Origin: Pedobacter soli
GTDB taxonomy: Bacteria; Bacteroidota; Bacteroidia; Sphingobacteriales; Sphingobacteriaceae
Direction: 5' to 3'
NCBI RefSeq assembly: GCF_900101435.1
Contig: NZ_FMZH01000005.1
Location: forward strand, 248,001-312,000
DNA: 64,000 nt
Made by a program: the position numbers and the translations under genes. This document shows positions 9,338 through 18,028 of the stretch, piece by piece; position 1 is the stretch's first letter; the number at the start of each line of letters is the position of its first letter. The notes under the pieces were generated by a model. The model was not told where the DNA came from, searched no databases, and saw only the letters and a list, made by a program, of their open reading frames with translations.

Positions 9338-10018
9338 CTAATTAATTAAACCTGCATAAACTGCAATTGGCATTGCGGCAAAAAGGATCGAAATAATGAT
9401 CGAATACCAAACGCCAAAGCCTTTTATTAAACCGTTATATTTTGAGTGGTTCCAACCTAATGTTTGGAAAGCCGAAGCAAAACCATGCAATAAGTGGTAG
9501 CATAAAGAAAACATAGCTAAAATGTATACTGCAACCCTTACAGGATCCTGAAATTTCTCTCTCATTACAGCATACAAATCTTCGTGGCCATTCGCATCAA
9601 CCGTTGGAATTCCGGTAAAACGTGAAACTACCCAAAAATCTTTTAAGTGAACCACTAAGAAAATAAGCAATAACGTACCCAATAACCCCATTGAACGGCT
9701 ATACCATTTACTGTTCGCTTTACCATCGTTAACGGCATATTTAACAGGTCTGGCTTTTTGGTTTTGCAGGGTTAACCGCAATGCCTGAAAAATGTGCACA
9801 AGCAAACCAATAAACAGTACTACCTCGCCTGCCCTGATTAACCAGTTGGTAGCCATAAAGTGCGCCCCAATGTTAAAGGTTAAGCCACCATCATTAATGA
9901 AAATTAATGCATTAATGAAACAGTGTACAATTAAAAAAAGTATCAGGAACAAACCTGTAATACCCATGATGAATTTCTTCCCTATTGATGAAGAAAACGC
10001 ATTTCCGAAACCACTCAT
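9338..10018 (-). CDS. sdhC: Succinate dehydrogenase cytochrome b subunit
   Basis: This 226-residue membrane anchor has five hydrophobic segments and several His residues placed for binding two b-type haems (for example in FLIVHCFINA, FIGLLVHIFQ, FLVVHLKDFW and LCYHLLHGFASAFQ). It anchors the A and B subunits and exchanges electrons with menaquinone. Its length and motif order are those of the single-subunit cytochrome b558-type SdhC/FrdC rather than the two-subunit SdhC/SdhD type. It is the first gene of the operon, with a promoter-like TACTTTTG about 30 bp upstream. Confidence 0.94.
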   Translation of the reverse strand: MSGFGNAFSSSIGKKFIMGITGLFLILFLIVHCFINALIFINDGGLTFNIGAHFMATNWLIRAGEVVLFIGLLVHIFQALRLTLQNQKARPVKYAVNDGKANSKWYSRSMGLLGTLLLIFLVVHLKDFWVVSRFTGIPTVDANGHEDLYAVMREKFQDPVRVAVYILAMFSLCYHLLHGFASAFQTLGWNHSKYNGLIKGFGVWYSIIISILFAAMPIAVYAGLIN

Positions 10019-10047
10019 TTGATTAGGATTTATATCTATATTTCTTG

Positions 10048-10055
10048 CAAAAGTA
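10048..10055 (-). promoter_or_regulatory. Putative -7 box for sdhCAB
   Basis: TACTTTTG on the minus strand is a full match to the Bacteroidota TAnnTTTG element, about 30 bp upstream of the sdhC ATG. A matching TTTG at the -33 position is not evident, so this is a moderate call. Confidence 0.45.
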
Positions 10056-10187
10056 TTTAATTATGAGTTTAATTTATAAACGAATATGACAAAACAACGA
10101 TAAAACATTTATTTAGAAACATTCTAAAGCATATTCTGAAATATTTGGTGGATTATAGGTTTTTTAAGGTTTTTATCGTAGAAAATT

Positions 10188-10297
10188 CGTCATTGCGAGG
10201 AACGAAGCAATCTCTAAGAGGCTCCAATCTAAAGCTTTTTTAATAAGATTGCTTCCCCGAAAAATGGGGCAGGCTGTCGTTCCTCCCCGCAATGACG
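10188..10297. repeat. Long interrupted inverted repeat (about 110 bp)
   Basis: The left arm CGTCATTGCGAGGAACGAAG continues into CAATCT; the right arm runs from AGATTGCTTC to TCGTTCCTCC and CGCAATGACG. The arms are largely complementary and enclose an AT-rich centre. A comparable design (GTCATTGCGAGGAAC... and its complement) occurs as an intergenic repeat in many bacterial genomes. It lies between the divergent sdhC upstream region and the cspA terminator. Confidence 0.75.
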
Positions 10298-10315
10298 ATA
10301 AAAATCAATAGCATA

Positions 10316-10347
10316 AAAAAAGGTCCCGATTTGCATCGGGACCTTTT
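10316..10347 (-). terminator. Terminator of the cold-shock gene
   Basis: Stem AAAGGTCCCGAT (10319-10330) and ATCGGGACCTTT (10335-10346) with the 4-base loop TTGC. On the minus strand it is followed by a run of T (seven A on the plus strand just before it). It lies 24 bp after the cspA stop. Confidence 0.9.
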
Positions 10348-10370
10348 ACGATTTATGTGTTTGAGTTTTC

Positions 10371-10562
10371 TTAAGCTACTTTTACATTTACCGCGTTTAG
10401 GCCTTTTCTACCTTCTTCTACTTCGTAGTTTACGGTATCATTCTCGCGAATGCTGTCGATTAAGCCTGAAGCATGAACAAAAATTTCGGCATCGCCATTT
10501 GAAGGGATGATAAATCCAAAACCTTTAGTTTCATTAAAAAATTTTACTGTTCCTTGTTGCAT
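10371..10562 (-). CDS. cspA: CspA-family cold-shock protein
   Basis: A 63-residue single-domain OB-fold protein that binds single-stranded RNA/DNA and keeps mRNA unstructured. The RNP1 motif KGFGFI and RNP2 motif EIFVHASGL are both present, with the family start MQQGTVKFFNETKGFGF and the C-terminal GLNAVNV. It is monocistronic, with a full TATATTTG -7-like box upstream and its own terminator downstream. The exact paralogue (cspA, C, E) cannot be told from sequence alone. Confidence 0.95.
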   Translation of the reverse strand: MQQGTVKFFNETKGFGFIIPSNGDAEIFVHASGLIDSIRENDTVNYEVEEGRKGLNAVNVKVA

Positions 10563-10584
10563 TATATTGTATTTTAATTTGCGT

Positions 10585-10592
10585 CAAATATA
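10585..10592 (-). promoter_or_regulatory. Putative -7 box for the cold-shock gene
   Basis: TATATTTG on the minus strand exactly matches TAnnTTTG and lies 22 bp upstream of the ATG. No clear TTTG lies at the expected spacing. Confidence 0.5.
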
Positions 10593-10674
10593 TACTTAAA
10601 TACCTATAAATCACTTTTTTATTTTTTTATCTGTAAATATTCGCTAAATACATTGATTAATTGCCCTTTAGGCC

Positions 10675-11298
10675 CTATTTAATCGATCTATTTAGTCCAT
10701 CGGTACTCGATGTATCGCCTGGTTTTATCAATAATGCGCGTTCGAAACAGGCCTTTGCCTCCGGTTTTCTGCCCGAAAACAGCAACGCCCAGCCCAACAT
10801 GTGGTTCCCATCATAATCGAAAGGATACAAAGCTACCACCCTGGCAAAATATTTAGATGCATTGGCATATTGTTTCCGGTTGTAGATAATTACCCCGGCC
10901 CAATAGTTTGCCTGTGTATTTTGCGGATCAATTTTGAGTATACTGTTGTACTGCTCCATCACTTTATCCCAGCTGCTTAGTAGCGAAAGCGCTTTGATTA
11001 AGCCAAACCGTGCCTCAACCGAATTTGGCCTTGCGCTGATTGCCCTGTTATAATAATTTTGCGATGCGGTATAGTTTTTGGCCAGATAATACAACCAACC
11101 GATCCGGAGGTTTGTTTCGTAATTATTTTCGGCATAAAAGGGCATAATATCACTTATGGCCTCGGTATAGCTCTTTTTACTTTCGTTGTTATAACTATTT
11201 TGAAAGGCTTTTTGCAATGCGGCATTGGTTTGGGCATTTACCTCAAATACAGATAAGCCCAGAATCGCAAAGACCATAAATTGTTTTAAAAATTCCAT
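10675..11298 (-). CDS. Secreted tetratricopeptide-repeat protein
   Basis: A 207-residue protein with a signal peptide (FAILGLSVFEVNAQ) followed by about four TPR-like helix pairs. These include NYETNLRIGWLYYLAKNYTA, NSVEARFGLIKALSLLSSWD, NTQANYWAGVIIYNRKQYA and DYDGNHMLGWALLFSGRKPE. TPRs mediate protein contacts, so this is likely a periplasmic adaptor. Its start lies inside the end of the TPR/beta-barrel gene (13-bp overlap), making it the last gene of the long minus-strand run from 19216. Its partner is probably the TPR part of that upstream barrel protein. Confidence 0.8.
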   Translation of the reverse strand: MEFLKQFMVFAILGLSVFEVNAQTNAALQKAFQNSYNNESKKSYTEAISDIMPFYAENNYETNLRIGWLYYLAKNYTASQNYYNRAISARPNSVEARFGLIKALSLLSSWDKVMEQYNSILKIDPQNTQANYWAGVIIYNRKQYANASKYFARVVALYPFDYDGNHMLGWALLFSGRKPEAKACFERALLIKPGDTSSTDGLNRSIK

Positions 11299-12428
11299 GT
11301 AATGCCGCCGTTAATTGAGTGTTGTAAATAATTAAATTTAAAAATATTATCTGATTTACGTTCAAATGTATAATTCAATCCTAAAAGTAGCCGTTGTTTT
11401 AACAAAAAATAACAGTTTGCACCAGCTTTAAACTTCGTTTTATCAAAGCCATTATAAAAATACAAGGCATCAGCCTCTGCGTAATTGTACTGATTACCCA
11501 TTGTTACCACACCTTCAAACCATAGCTGATTAAAGGGCTTAAAGCCAAACAACTGCTGTACAACGATATTGTGCTCGCTTAATACATTAACCAGCGAAAA
11601 ACGGGTAATGCTGTAAAAATCCAGGTTACCAGCTAAATACTTTACAAATTGCATATTGTACTGCCTCGTTTTTTCATCGCCAATTTGCGATAAAATAAAA
11701 TCTCCCTGAAAATCGCCGGCATCACCTGCATATTTAACACCGAATAAACCAGCATTGTTCTGATATACCAATTGCCTTAAATCAGACCGCATATAATGGT
11801 AAGCACCAATAAAGCTAAACCTTTTAAACGGTGTATAATTCAATTTTGCATAATAGCCCGGCTGTACAATATGATCGTTGTGGATAGGCTGGTTGTAATA
11901 TGAAAACGAAGTTGATAAGTTTAGTTTATAAGTAAGGCCAAAATCAAGAAAAGCCCTTGAATAGGAGGAATTACCCCTTTCGTAGATATTGGTAAATTTA
12001 ATTCCGCTCTCAGCCCCTACCGAAATCATTTTAAAAGGCCTTAATTGTTTGCCTTCTACATTTGCCGTATCTAAACCTGCCGCGAACCACCCTGCGTTAT
12101 CTGGCCGGTTTAAATAAAGGCTACTTAAATAGCCATAATACAGGGCAATTTGGTTATGTTTATCATTTGCCAGCACCTTATTGTATTGCACCAGCGCATC
12201 GGTATAATTACCGCGTACAAATGATGCATAAGCAATGCGTAACCGCAGCAAAGGAAAATCTTCGCCTTCATTAATGGCCGATTTACCAAAAACAATAAGC
12301 TGCTGCCACTCGGCGGCATTAAAAAGCGCCAAAGATGTACTATCTGTTGCCTGATAGTTGCTTTGCGCTTTACCAATTGTTATCGAAACAATTAAAAGCA
12401 AAACTGTTAAACTGAACTTGTTTCCCAT
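11286..12428 (-). CDS. TPR plus outer-membrane beta-barrel protein
   Basis: 380 residues: a signal peptide (LLLIVSITIGKAQ), an N-terminal TPR-like portion to about residue 120 (LRIAYASFVRGNYTDALVQY, NKVLANDKHNQIALYYGYLS), then alternating amphipathic strands to the end. The C-terminus GGITWNF ends in an aromatic residue, as expected for an outer-membrane barrel. No named family was recognised with certainty. Its start overlaps the end of the UT/M23 gene by 22 bp and its end overlaps the TPR gene, so translation is probably coupled. It may be the outer-membrane exit or anchor of the cluster; that is inference. Confidence 0.72.
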   Translation of the reverse strand: MGNKFSLTVLLLIVSITIGKAQSNYQATDSTSLALFNAAEWQQLIVFGKSAINEGEDFPLLRLRIAYASFVRGNYTDALVQYNKVLANDKHNQIALYYGYLSSLYLNRPDNAGWFAAGLDTANVEGKQLRPFKMISVGAESGIKFTNIYERGNSSYSRAFLDFGLTYKLNLSTSFSYYNQPIHNDHIVQPGYYAKLNYTPFKRFSFIGAYHYMRSDLRQLVYQNNAGLFGVKYAGDAGDFQGDFILSQIGDEKTRQYNMQFVKYLAGNLDFYSITRFSLVNVLSEHNIVVQQLFGFKPFNQLWFEGVVTMGNQYNYAEADALYFYNGFDKTKFKAGANCYFLLKQRLLLGLNYTFERKSDNIFKFNYLQHSINGGITWNF

Positions 12429-14560
12429 TTTACTTTTAAATTTTTGTTTTGATATTGAAGTGCAAAGCCTTGAATACCTTTATTATCTACAAATATTTCG
12501 GCTTGTACCAATTTTTTACCCCTCCGTAAAAGCTGGCGATTCACTTTACTATGCACAATTAATCCATCGGGCCTTTTTTCAATAGAATTACTATAAGAAT
12601 TTTGGATAAAACGATAGAAAGGAGCTAAAAAATCTTGTAACCACAAGGCAGGGTTCAAACTTTCGGCATCTATGGCAAAATGATCTGCAACAGGCTGCTG
12701 CGAATAATTAATTTTATAAGCAAGCTGATAAAAGCGGAAAAGCAAGGAATTTCTTTCTCCGTAAAACCGCGTAAAATAAAATACGCTGGCATTGCTTACA
12801 AAATAGGCTACTGCCTGGTTTTCGTGACAAAAAAAGTAGGTCGAATTGAAATCATCGGTAAATACTTCCCAGGTTTCGGTATGCCCGTTATCACCAGTTA
12901 CGATAGCTACATAGCCCGGTTGAAAATGAAAAGCATTTTTTAAATAGGGATTTATCTCCGGCCGTTCAATGGTAGCCCCCTCCTGCGGCACCTCAAATGT
13001 TTTTAATCCAGGCTGGCCCGCTACGGTGAAATAAGCAAAAGGATAAGGATAAGTTTTAGAACCAATGTAGGGAGTACACTGTACCTGAAAATGCAGATGA
13101 GGCTCGGGTGAACGGCCAGAATTACCGCAAAGCGCTATAATATCGCCTTGTTTAACATAATCACCTGCCTTAACTTTTATGCTGTTCTTTTTTAAATGCG
13201 AAACCTTACTGTATAAATTTTCGGCATGTTTAATTACAATGGTATTGCCCCAGTTTTGCTGCAGGTTAACCTGACCAATTGCATTATCATCTATATGGCC
13301 AATCACCTCCTCTACCTGACCATCGGCCACTGCTAAAACCGGTTTGTTAAAACAATAATAATCTTCTGCCTTTACCCCCGGTAGCTGATACGTTTTATTG
13401 TCAAGATCTTTGAGCACGAAGTCTAAAGCGTGTTGCCAGTCGCCTTTATGCGTAATTGAGCCTTCGTAGCCTTGCGAAACCGTCCAGGCGCCCATAAAAG
13501 GCAAGCTTAAATTGAAATACTTAAAGTCTTTCAGTCTTTGCCGGTCGTTTAAAAACTGATACAAATTGGTTTCGGGCGAGTAATATTGGAAAGGTGTAAG
13601 CTGCAGTTTGCCTGGTTTTTTCCGGAGCATAAAAAAATACAGCAAGCCGAGTGTAACCAAACAAAATGGCATGGAAAATACAGGGAGATTAAACAGGAGC
13701 AATACACGCGACAGCCCGTTTAAAACCAGAAAAGTAAAAGGAATTACAGCAATTGCCCATACATAAGCGCGCCAGGAAGGAATTAAGAAAAAGCCACCGA
13801 TGGCACAACTTACCATCATAAAATTTGCACCCAGATAGTAATTACTTATTCCGCCCGGGTAGGTGCCTGTGAGCTGGTTAATTACACAGGAAACAATAAA
13901 ACCCAGTACCAACAGACTAAAACCAATACGCGAATGAATTAAAAAACCTATGCTAATGATTATTCCGGCAAGCACACTGTTCTGGAATAAAATGGCACTT
14001 ACCGATCTGAAGAAGAGCAGCACGTAAGCTGGTATATTCAGGTGATCGAAAAAGAGACAGAGCTGGCTAAAATGAGATGGCGGGTTGGTGTTTAGCTCAA
14101 AGATTAGCGAACTGCCTTTTTGCAGCAAGCCCATACCTAAATAACCGTTTGAGGCAATTAAAACCATCCAAAAAGTTAGCACAAAAGGAATAGAAAGTGA
14201 AGGCAAAGCATATTTACCTAAAAACGAACTGAGGTTAACACTTAAAACAACACACAATAAACAAGCCGCGGCCAGCCACAGCCAATAGGCGAAACTGAAG
14301 CTAAAAAAAGTGCCAAAACCAATGCCCAGCAGCAGCGAATTGAAGCTATATAGCCCCGATTTAATATCTTCTTTTTTAAAACCAAGGGTATTAACCAGCA
14401 GTAAAGATCCAATTACACTTATGAGCCCCGATAAACCAGCATCAAAATTGAAAAAAGAAACCACGAGCAACAGCACACCTAAAATCCGGTTCTGCGAGAA
14501 GAACAGGATGGCGTAGCTGCTTAAGGCGGCGCTAAAGTAATATTGCACGCGTTTCTTCAA
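12407..14560 (-). CDS. Urea-transporter-like membrane domain fused to M23 (LytM) peptidase
   Basis: 717 residues. Residues 1-310 are highly hydrophobic (about ten membrane segments) and resemble the urea transporter (UT) family, including the GLYSFNSLLLGIGFG signature near 69-83 and a second, similar half. After a linker, residues about 360-500 are an M23/LytM peptidase fold: the first metal ligands are in QHALDF (His377, Asp380), with PEPHLHFQ (HLH 488-490) after them, so the active site looks intact. The last 200 residues are not recognised. It starts 2 bp after the decarboxylase gene. The fusion places a small-molecule channel and a wall hydrolase in one protein; the substrate is unknown and need not be urea. 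Confidence 0.85.
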   Translation of the reverse strand: MKKRVQYYFSAALSSYAILFFSQNRILGVLLLVVSFFNFDAGLSGLISVIGSLLLVNTLGFKKEDIKSGLYSFNSLLLGIGFGTFFSFSFAYWLWLAAACLLCVVLSVNLSSFLGKYALPSLSIPFVLTFWMVLIASNGYLGMGLLQKGSSLIFELNTNPPSHFSQLCLFFDHLNIPAYVLLFFRSVSAILFQNSVLAGIIISIGFLIHSRIGFSLLVLGFIVSCVINQLTGTYPGGISNYYLGANFMMVSCAIGGFFLIPSWRAYVWAIAVIPFTFLVLNGLSRVLLLFNLPVFSMPFCLVTLGLLYFFMLRKKPGKLQLTPFQYYSPETNLYQFLNDRQRLKDFKYFNLSLPFMGAWTVSQGYEGSITHKGDWQHALDFVLKDLDNKTYQLPGVKAEDYYCFNKPVLAVADGQVEEVIGHIDDNAIGQVNLQQNWGNTIVIKHAENLYSKVSHLKKNSIKVKAGDYVKQGDIIALCGNSGRSPEPHLHFQVQCTPYIGSKTYPYPFAYFTVAGQPGLKTFEVPQEGATIERPEINPYLKNAFHFQPGYVAIVTGDNGHTETWEVFTDDFNSTYFFCHENQAVAYFVSNASVFYFTRFYGERNSLLFRFYQLAYKINYSQQPVADHFAIDAESLNPALWLQDFLAPFYRFIQNSYSNSIEKRPDGLIVHSKVNRQLLRRGKKLVQAEIFVDNKGIQGFALQYQNKNLKVKWETSSV

Positions 14561-14562
14561 TA

Positions 14563-15915
14563 TTATATTTTTAAATAATCGGGCACTACTTCCATCATTT
14601 CTAAATAGGTAAGATTTTCCGGTTTACGGATCAAATGACTTTTGGCCTGTTGATCGATTAACACCACAGCAGGGCGCATATTGATAAACTGCATCCATTG
14701 GGTCATATTATAAGCGCCAACCTTATGTACTACTACCTGATCGCCGCGCTCTAAAAGCGGCAGCATAATGCTTTCTCTGATTACATCTATATTCATACAA
14801 AGCGGGCCGAATAAAACAGTTTCTTCGGTGTACTGTCCCGATTCTTTGGCCACACTTATTTTATGGTCGTACCAGTTTGAAGTAAACAGGATGTTGATAC
14901 CGAAATCGAGAATGGTAGCACGCCTACCATCGCTTAGCCGTTTATTGGCCAAAACACTTCCAATTAAATAACCTGCATCGTCAATCAATACCCGTCCGCT
15001 TTCTAAAATTAAAAGCGGCAATTCATCTGTATCAAAGCCCGCTTCTAAAATGGTATTGCTAATGGCTTCGGCAAAATCTTCGACCGATGGCACGGTATCT
15101 ACACCAGGTAAATAAGCTCCTTTTAGTGTATTGGTAGAAGGAAAGCCGCCACCCAGGTCTAAATATTGTAACGGGTTTTGAAGCTCGTTTTTGCATTTCA
15201 GCGCTAACTGACAAAGTTTAGCGGCAGCAACAGCATAAGCAGCTGTAGATAACATAAAGGTACCAATATGGCAATGCAGCCCTACAAGTTCCATTTTATC
15301 GGCCTTTGCAATTTTGTTAATAGCCGTCCAGGCCTGACCATTTTCATAGTTAAAACCAAAGCGATCCCAAATGGGGTAAACACCGGTATCAAAATTAACC
15401 CTGATGGCCACCTTTGCAGTTTTATTTATGCGTTGGGTAATCTGGATCAGCAAATAAAGTTCGTCGAAATGATCGATGTGGATGAGCGAATGGTTTTCTA
15501 TTGCTAAGATTAAATCTGCTTCTTTTTTATCTGGGCCATTAAAGATAATCTGATGACCAGCAACTCCGTTACCCAATGCTTTATGGTACTCGAAACCCGA
15601 AACCACTTCTGCCCAGCTCCCCTCCTGGTGAAAAACCTTACAAACTGCATTCAGATAATTGGTTTTATAACTCCAGGCAAACTGCACCTTGGGGTAACGC
15701 GTTTTAAACGAACGCAAGGCCGCCTGATAATTCCGTCTGATCTGCTTTTCGGATAATACAAAAACAGGCGAACCATATTGCGCAACCAGATCTTTGACGG
15801 CAACGCCATCAATGCTTTCAACAGGGTCAAAATCAGTACGCGTACCAAACTTGTTCATGAGTCCGGTATTCATTTTTCTGATGGTTGGTCGTTCGTATTT
15901 TTGTTTCATCTTCAA
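14563..15915 (-). CDS. PLP-dependent group III decarboxylase (DAP/ornithine decarboxylase-like)
   Basis: A 450-residue enzyme of the alanine-racemase/group-III fold. Visible catalytic elements are the Schiff-base Lys84 in AWSYKTN, GLHCHIG (His216), the phosphate-binding LDLGGGFPS (255-257), LESGR (305-308), Cys373 in FGPLCMNID, and GAYNMTQ near 400. All are consistent with an active amino-acid decarboxylase such as LysA or related enzymes. Being in a run with an ATP-grasp ligase and a PqqD-like protein, and not in a lysine operon, suggests a specialised substrate. A later start at the Met of MNTGLMNKF is possible. The next gene begins 2 bp after its stop. Confidence 0.88.
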   Translation of the reverse strand: MKMKQKYERPTIRKMNTGLMNKFGTRTDFDPVESIDGVAVKDLVAQYGSPVFVLSEKQIRRNYQAALRSFKTRYPKVQFAWSYKTNYLNAVCKVFHQEGSWAEVVSGFEYHKALGNGVAGHQIIFNGPDKKEADLILAIENHSLIHIDHFDELYLLIQITQRINKTAKVAIRVNFDTGVYPIWDRFGFNYENGQAWTAINKIAKADKMELVGLHCHIGTFMLSTAAYAVAAAKLCQLALKCKNELQNPLQYLDLGGGFPSTNTLKGAYLPGVDTVPSVEDFAEAISNTILEAGFDTDELPLLILESGRVLIDDAGYLIGSVLANKRLSDGRRATILDFGINILFTSNWYDHKISVAKESGQYTEETVLFGPLCMNIDVIRESIMLPLLERGDQVVVHKVGAYNMTQWMQFINMRPAVVLIDQQAKSHLIRKPENLTYLEMMEVVPDYLKI

Positions 15916-15984
15916 TTAGTATCAAGAGGTTGGTATGAAGTATCAAGACCAGATTCAATCTTTTGCATATCTTCTGCTACTATT

Positions 15985-17052
15985 CTACAGTTCGCCAAAA
16001 GCCGATAACTTTTGAAATTCTGCAACATCTATAATATTATCCCAGGCATAACGGACAAACATTTTACCTGCAGTATAAGCTGTTAACTCTTTTACCTGAT
16101 TACCTAAAGCCAGATCAACCAGCATACGGGGTTGGTTTTGCCCTGCTGCAGCGGATAAGTAAATCCATGCAGGAAAGCGGGGATTCACCTCCATAATGTA
16201 CAGCCTATCCTTTTCATCACGCATAATTTCCAGCTCGAAACCGCCTTTCCATTGTGATGCTTTCGCAAATGCTTTAGCCAGGTTAATCAGCTTATCATCA
16301 GCTATGGTAATACCTGCCCAGGCTTTGCCTTTTTCGGTGATGTACATTTTACGCATCGGGATTACACTCAGCGTATTTCCTTCTCCATCGGCCAACCCGG
16401 CGATATTAATTTCGGTACCTTTTATAAATTGCTGCACAATAATGGGGAGCCCCCATTTGGCCTGTAACTTATAAAAAGCTTTGTAGGCCTCGCTGATATG
16501 CTGCACGATAGTGGCCTCGTAAAATTTCCCTTTTATCACCAGTGGAAAGCCCAATTTATCTGCCATCTGATCAAGTTCGGAGACTGCTAAAATGGTTTCG
16601 CTGGCAGGTACCTCCAAGCCATGTTTATTTCCAAATGCCTGCAGGTTTACCTTATCACGGTCTGCCAGTTGCTGGTGTGTAGGCAAAAAGGTACGAATAC
16701 CCATATTTAACAACTCTTTTTCCAGCTTAATGAAATTAAACAGCTCGGCATCGAAATTAGGGATCAGCACGTCTATGTGTTCTACTTCCTGTATCTGCTG
16801 TAAACGCTCTTTTAAAGCCTCCACTCCGGCAGTTGGGTAAGGAATACGGTAGGTTTTATCTACCTGATCGCTTAAATAAATAGCCGGTTCAAGAGTTTCG
16901 TAAGCCAGGCCAATAATCCGTAAATTTTCTCCAAAACCATCCCGCAACGCCCTGATTACCCCTAAACCTGGTCCGGGATTATCGTTGGCATTTAAACCTG
17001 TAACCGCAATGGTTAAGGTTTTGGTTTGGTTTAAGTGGGGAGAAACGCTCAT
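15985..17052 (-). CDS. ATP-grasp ligase, carbamoyl-phosphate-synthase-like
   Basis: 355 residues: a pre-ATP-grasp Rossmann-like part (TIAVTGLNANDNPGPGLGV), then the ATP-grasp core with Lys174 in FPLVIKGKF, a Glu in FIKGTEINIAG (about 214) and the Mg-binding EVNPRF (288-293). Such enzymes join a carboxylate to an amine through an acyl phosphate. The closest general types are CarB, PylC-like and related amino-acid ligases. It lies between a PqqD-like gene (18 bp upstream) and a group III decarboxylase (69 bp downstream), pointing to a small amide or peptide-like product. The substrate cannot be read from sequence. Confidence 0.87.
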   Translation of the reverse strand: MSVSPHLNQTKTLTIAVTGLNANDNPGPGLGVIRALRDGFGENLRIIGLAYETLEPAIYLSDQVDKTYRIPYPTAGVEALKERLQQIQEVEHIDVLIPNFDAELFNFIKLEKELLNMGIRTFLPTHQQLADRDKVNLQAFGNKHGLEVPASETILAVSELDQMADKLGFPLVIKGKFYEATIVQHISEAYKAFYKLQAKWGLPIIVQQFIKGTEINIAGLADGEGNTLSVIPMRKMYITEKGKAWAGITIADDKLINLAKAFAKASQWKGGFELEIMRDEKDRLYIMEVNPRFPAWIYLSAAAGQNQPRMLVDLALGNQVKELTAYTAGKMFVRYAWDNIIDVAEFQKLSAFGEL

Positions 17053-17070
17053 GATTAGTTTTATTTGGGG

Positions 17071-17313
17071 TTACAAATCTAAAAGATTTGCTTCCTTTAA
17101 CTGCAACATATAATCGTCCCAGTCTCTTTCCAGCTGGCACAATTCTACCTCATAACGATCGAGGATTTTTTGTTTAATTTCTGCTTCGCTCTCTCCCGCT
17201 TTCATATAAGTTAAAATTTCGGCGGCAATACCATTACTTGTAAATGAATCGCCGGTTGCCGGATTGAAAATAAAACCATTTTCGCTTGTTGCTATGTTAG
17301 CTTTTAACTTCAT
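17071..17313 (-). CDS. PqqD-family protein (possible peptide-recognition element)
   Basis: 80 residues matching the PqqD fold: an initial strand pair (SENGFIFNPATGDSFTSNG), then the winged-helix part (AAEILTYMKAGESEAEIKQK) and a C-terminal helix. PqqD-like domains bind leader peptides and deliver them to modifying enzymes, as in PQQ and many RiPP pathways. Here the only enzymes next to it are an ATP-grasp ligase and a PLP decarboxylase, with no radical-SAM enzyme. It overlaps the end of the response regulator by 4 bp and so is translated with it. No precursor peptide gene is evident nearby; the domain may instead act as a carrier or recognition subunit. Confidence 0.82.
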   Translation of the reverse strand: MKLKANIATSENGFIFNPATGDSFTSNGIAAEILTYMKAGESEAEIKQKILDRYEVELCQLERDWDDYMLQLKEANLLDL

Positions 17314-18011
17314 ATCCCTTTTTGCTGATTAATAAAACCACTGTAAGCGTCGCCAACAGGCACTTCTACATGGGTTAAATTCACTTTTCTATTGTGTATC
17401 GATTTAATTTTGGTCAAGGCTACAATAAAACTCCTATGTACACGTGCAAACTGATCCTCAGGCAAACGTTCCAACACCTTTTTCATGGTCATGAGCGTTA
17501 AAACCGGTTTATCAGCATTGCACAGGTAAATTTTAAGATAATCGCCCATGCTTTCGATATACTCGATATCGCGGAGCAAGATTTTAATCATTTTATACTC
17601 CGAATACACATAAATGCTTTCGTCACTGGTATTTTCCTGAGTGGCATTTTTGTATTTATGAAAATCGATCGCTTTCTCTACTGCCGCAGTAAAACGGTTA
17701 AAATCGATAGGTTTTAAAAGGTAATCGATAGCCTGAAGTTCGTAACTTTCGAAAGCATAATTCCGGTAGGCAGTTGTAAAGATAATCATAGGGCTATTTA
17801 CCAAACTACGCACCAGTTCAACCCCAGAAATATCGGGCATGTTAACATCTACGAATAACAAATCAACAGGATTTTGTTTCAGGTACTCTGCCCCCGACAG
17901 GGCATCTTCAAAAACCTGTACCAGTTGCAACCCGGGAAACCTCGAAACATAATTTTTGATCAGTTCGAGTGCCAGAGGTTCATCATCTATAGCTACACAT
18001 TTTAAGGCCAT
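17310..18011 (-). CDS. LytTR-type response regulator
   Basis: A 233-residue AlgR/LytR-type regulator. The receiver has the acidic pair in VAIDDEPLA and the phospho-acceptor Asp55 in LFVDVNMP. The LytTR DNA-binding domain follows (residues about 130-230; IEYIESMGDYLKIYL, FARVHRSFIVALTKI). It lies 17 bp after the kinase and overlaps the PqqD-like gene by 4 bp, so the two-component pair is the head of the biosynthetic run and probably controls it. Confidence 0.94.
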   Translation of the reverse strand: MALKCVAIDDEPLALELIKNYVSRFPGLQLVQVFEDALSGAEYLKQNPVDLLFVDVNMPDISGVELVRSLVNSPMIIFTTAYRNYAFESYELQAIDYLLKPIDFNRFTAAVEKAIDFHKYKNATQENTSDESIYVYSEYKMIKILLRDIEYIESMGDYLKIYLCNADKPVLTLMTMKKVLERLPEDQFARVHRSFIVALTKIKSIHNRKVNLTHVEVPVGDAYSGFINQQKGI

Positions 18012-18028
18012 AATTTATCGGTTAAAGG

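Noticed and set aside
12407..14560. Assembly fusion of two separate genes in the UT/M23 protein
   Set aside because: The frame is continuous with no stop or start signal between the domains, and the linker is of normal composition, so a true fusion is preferred.
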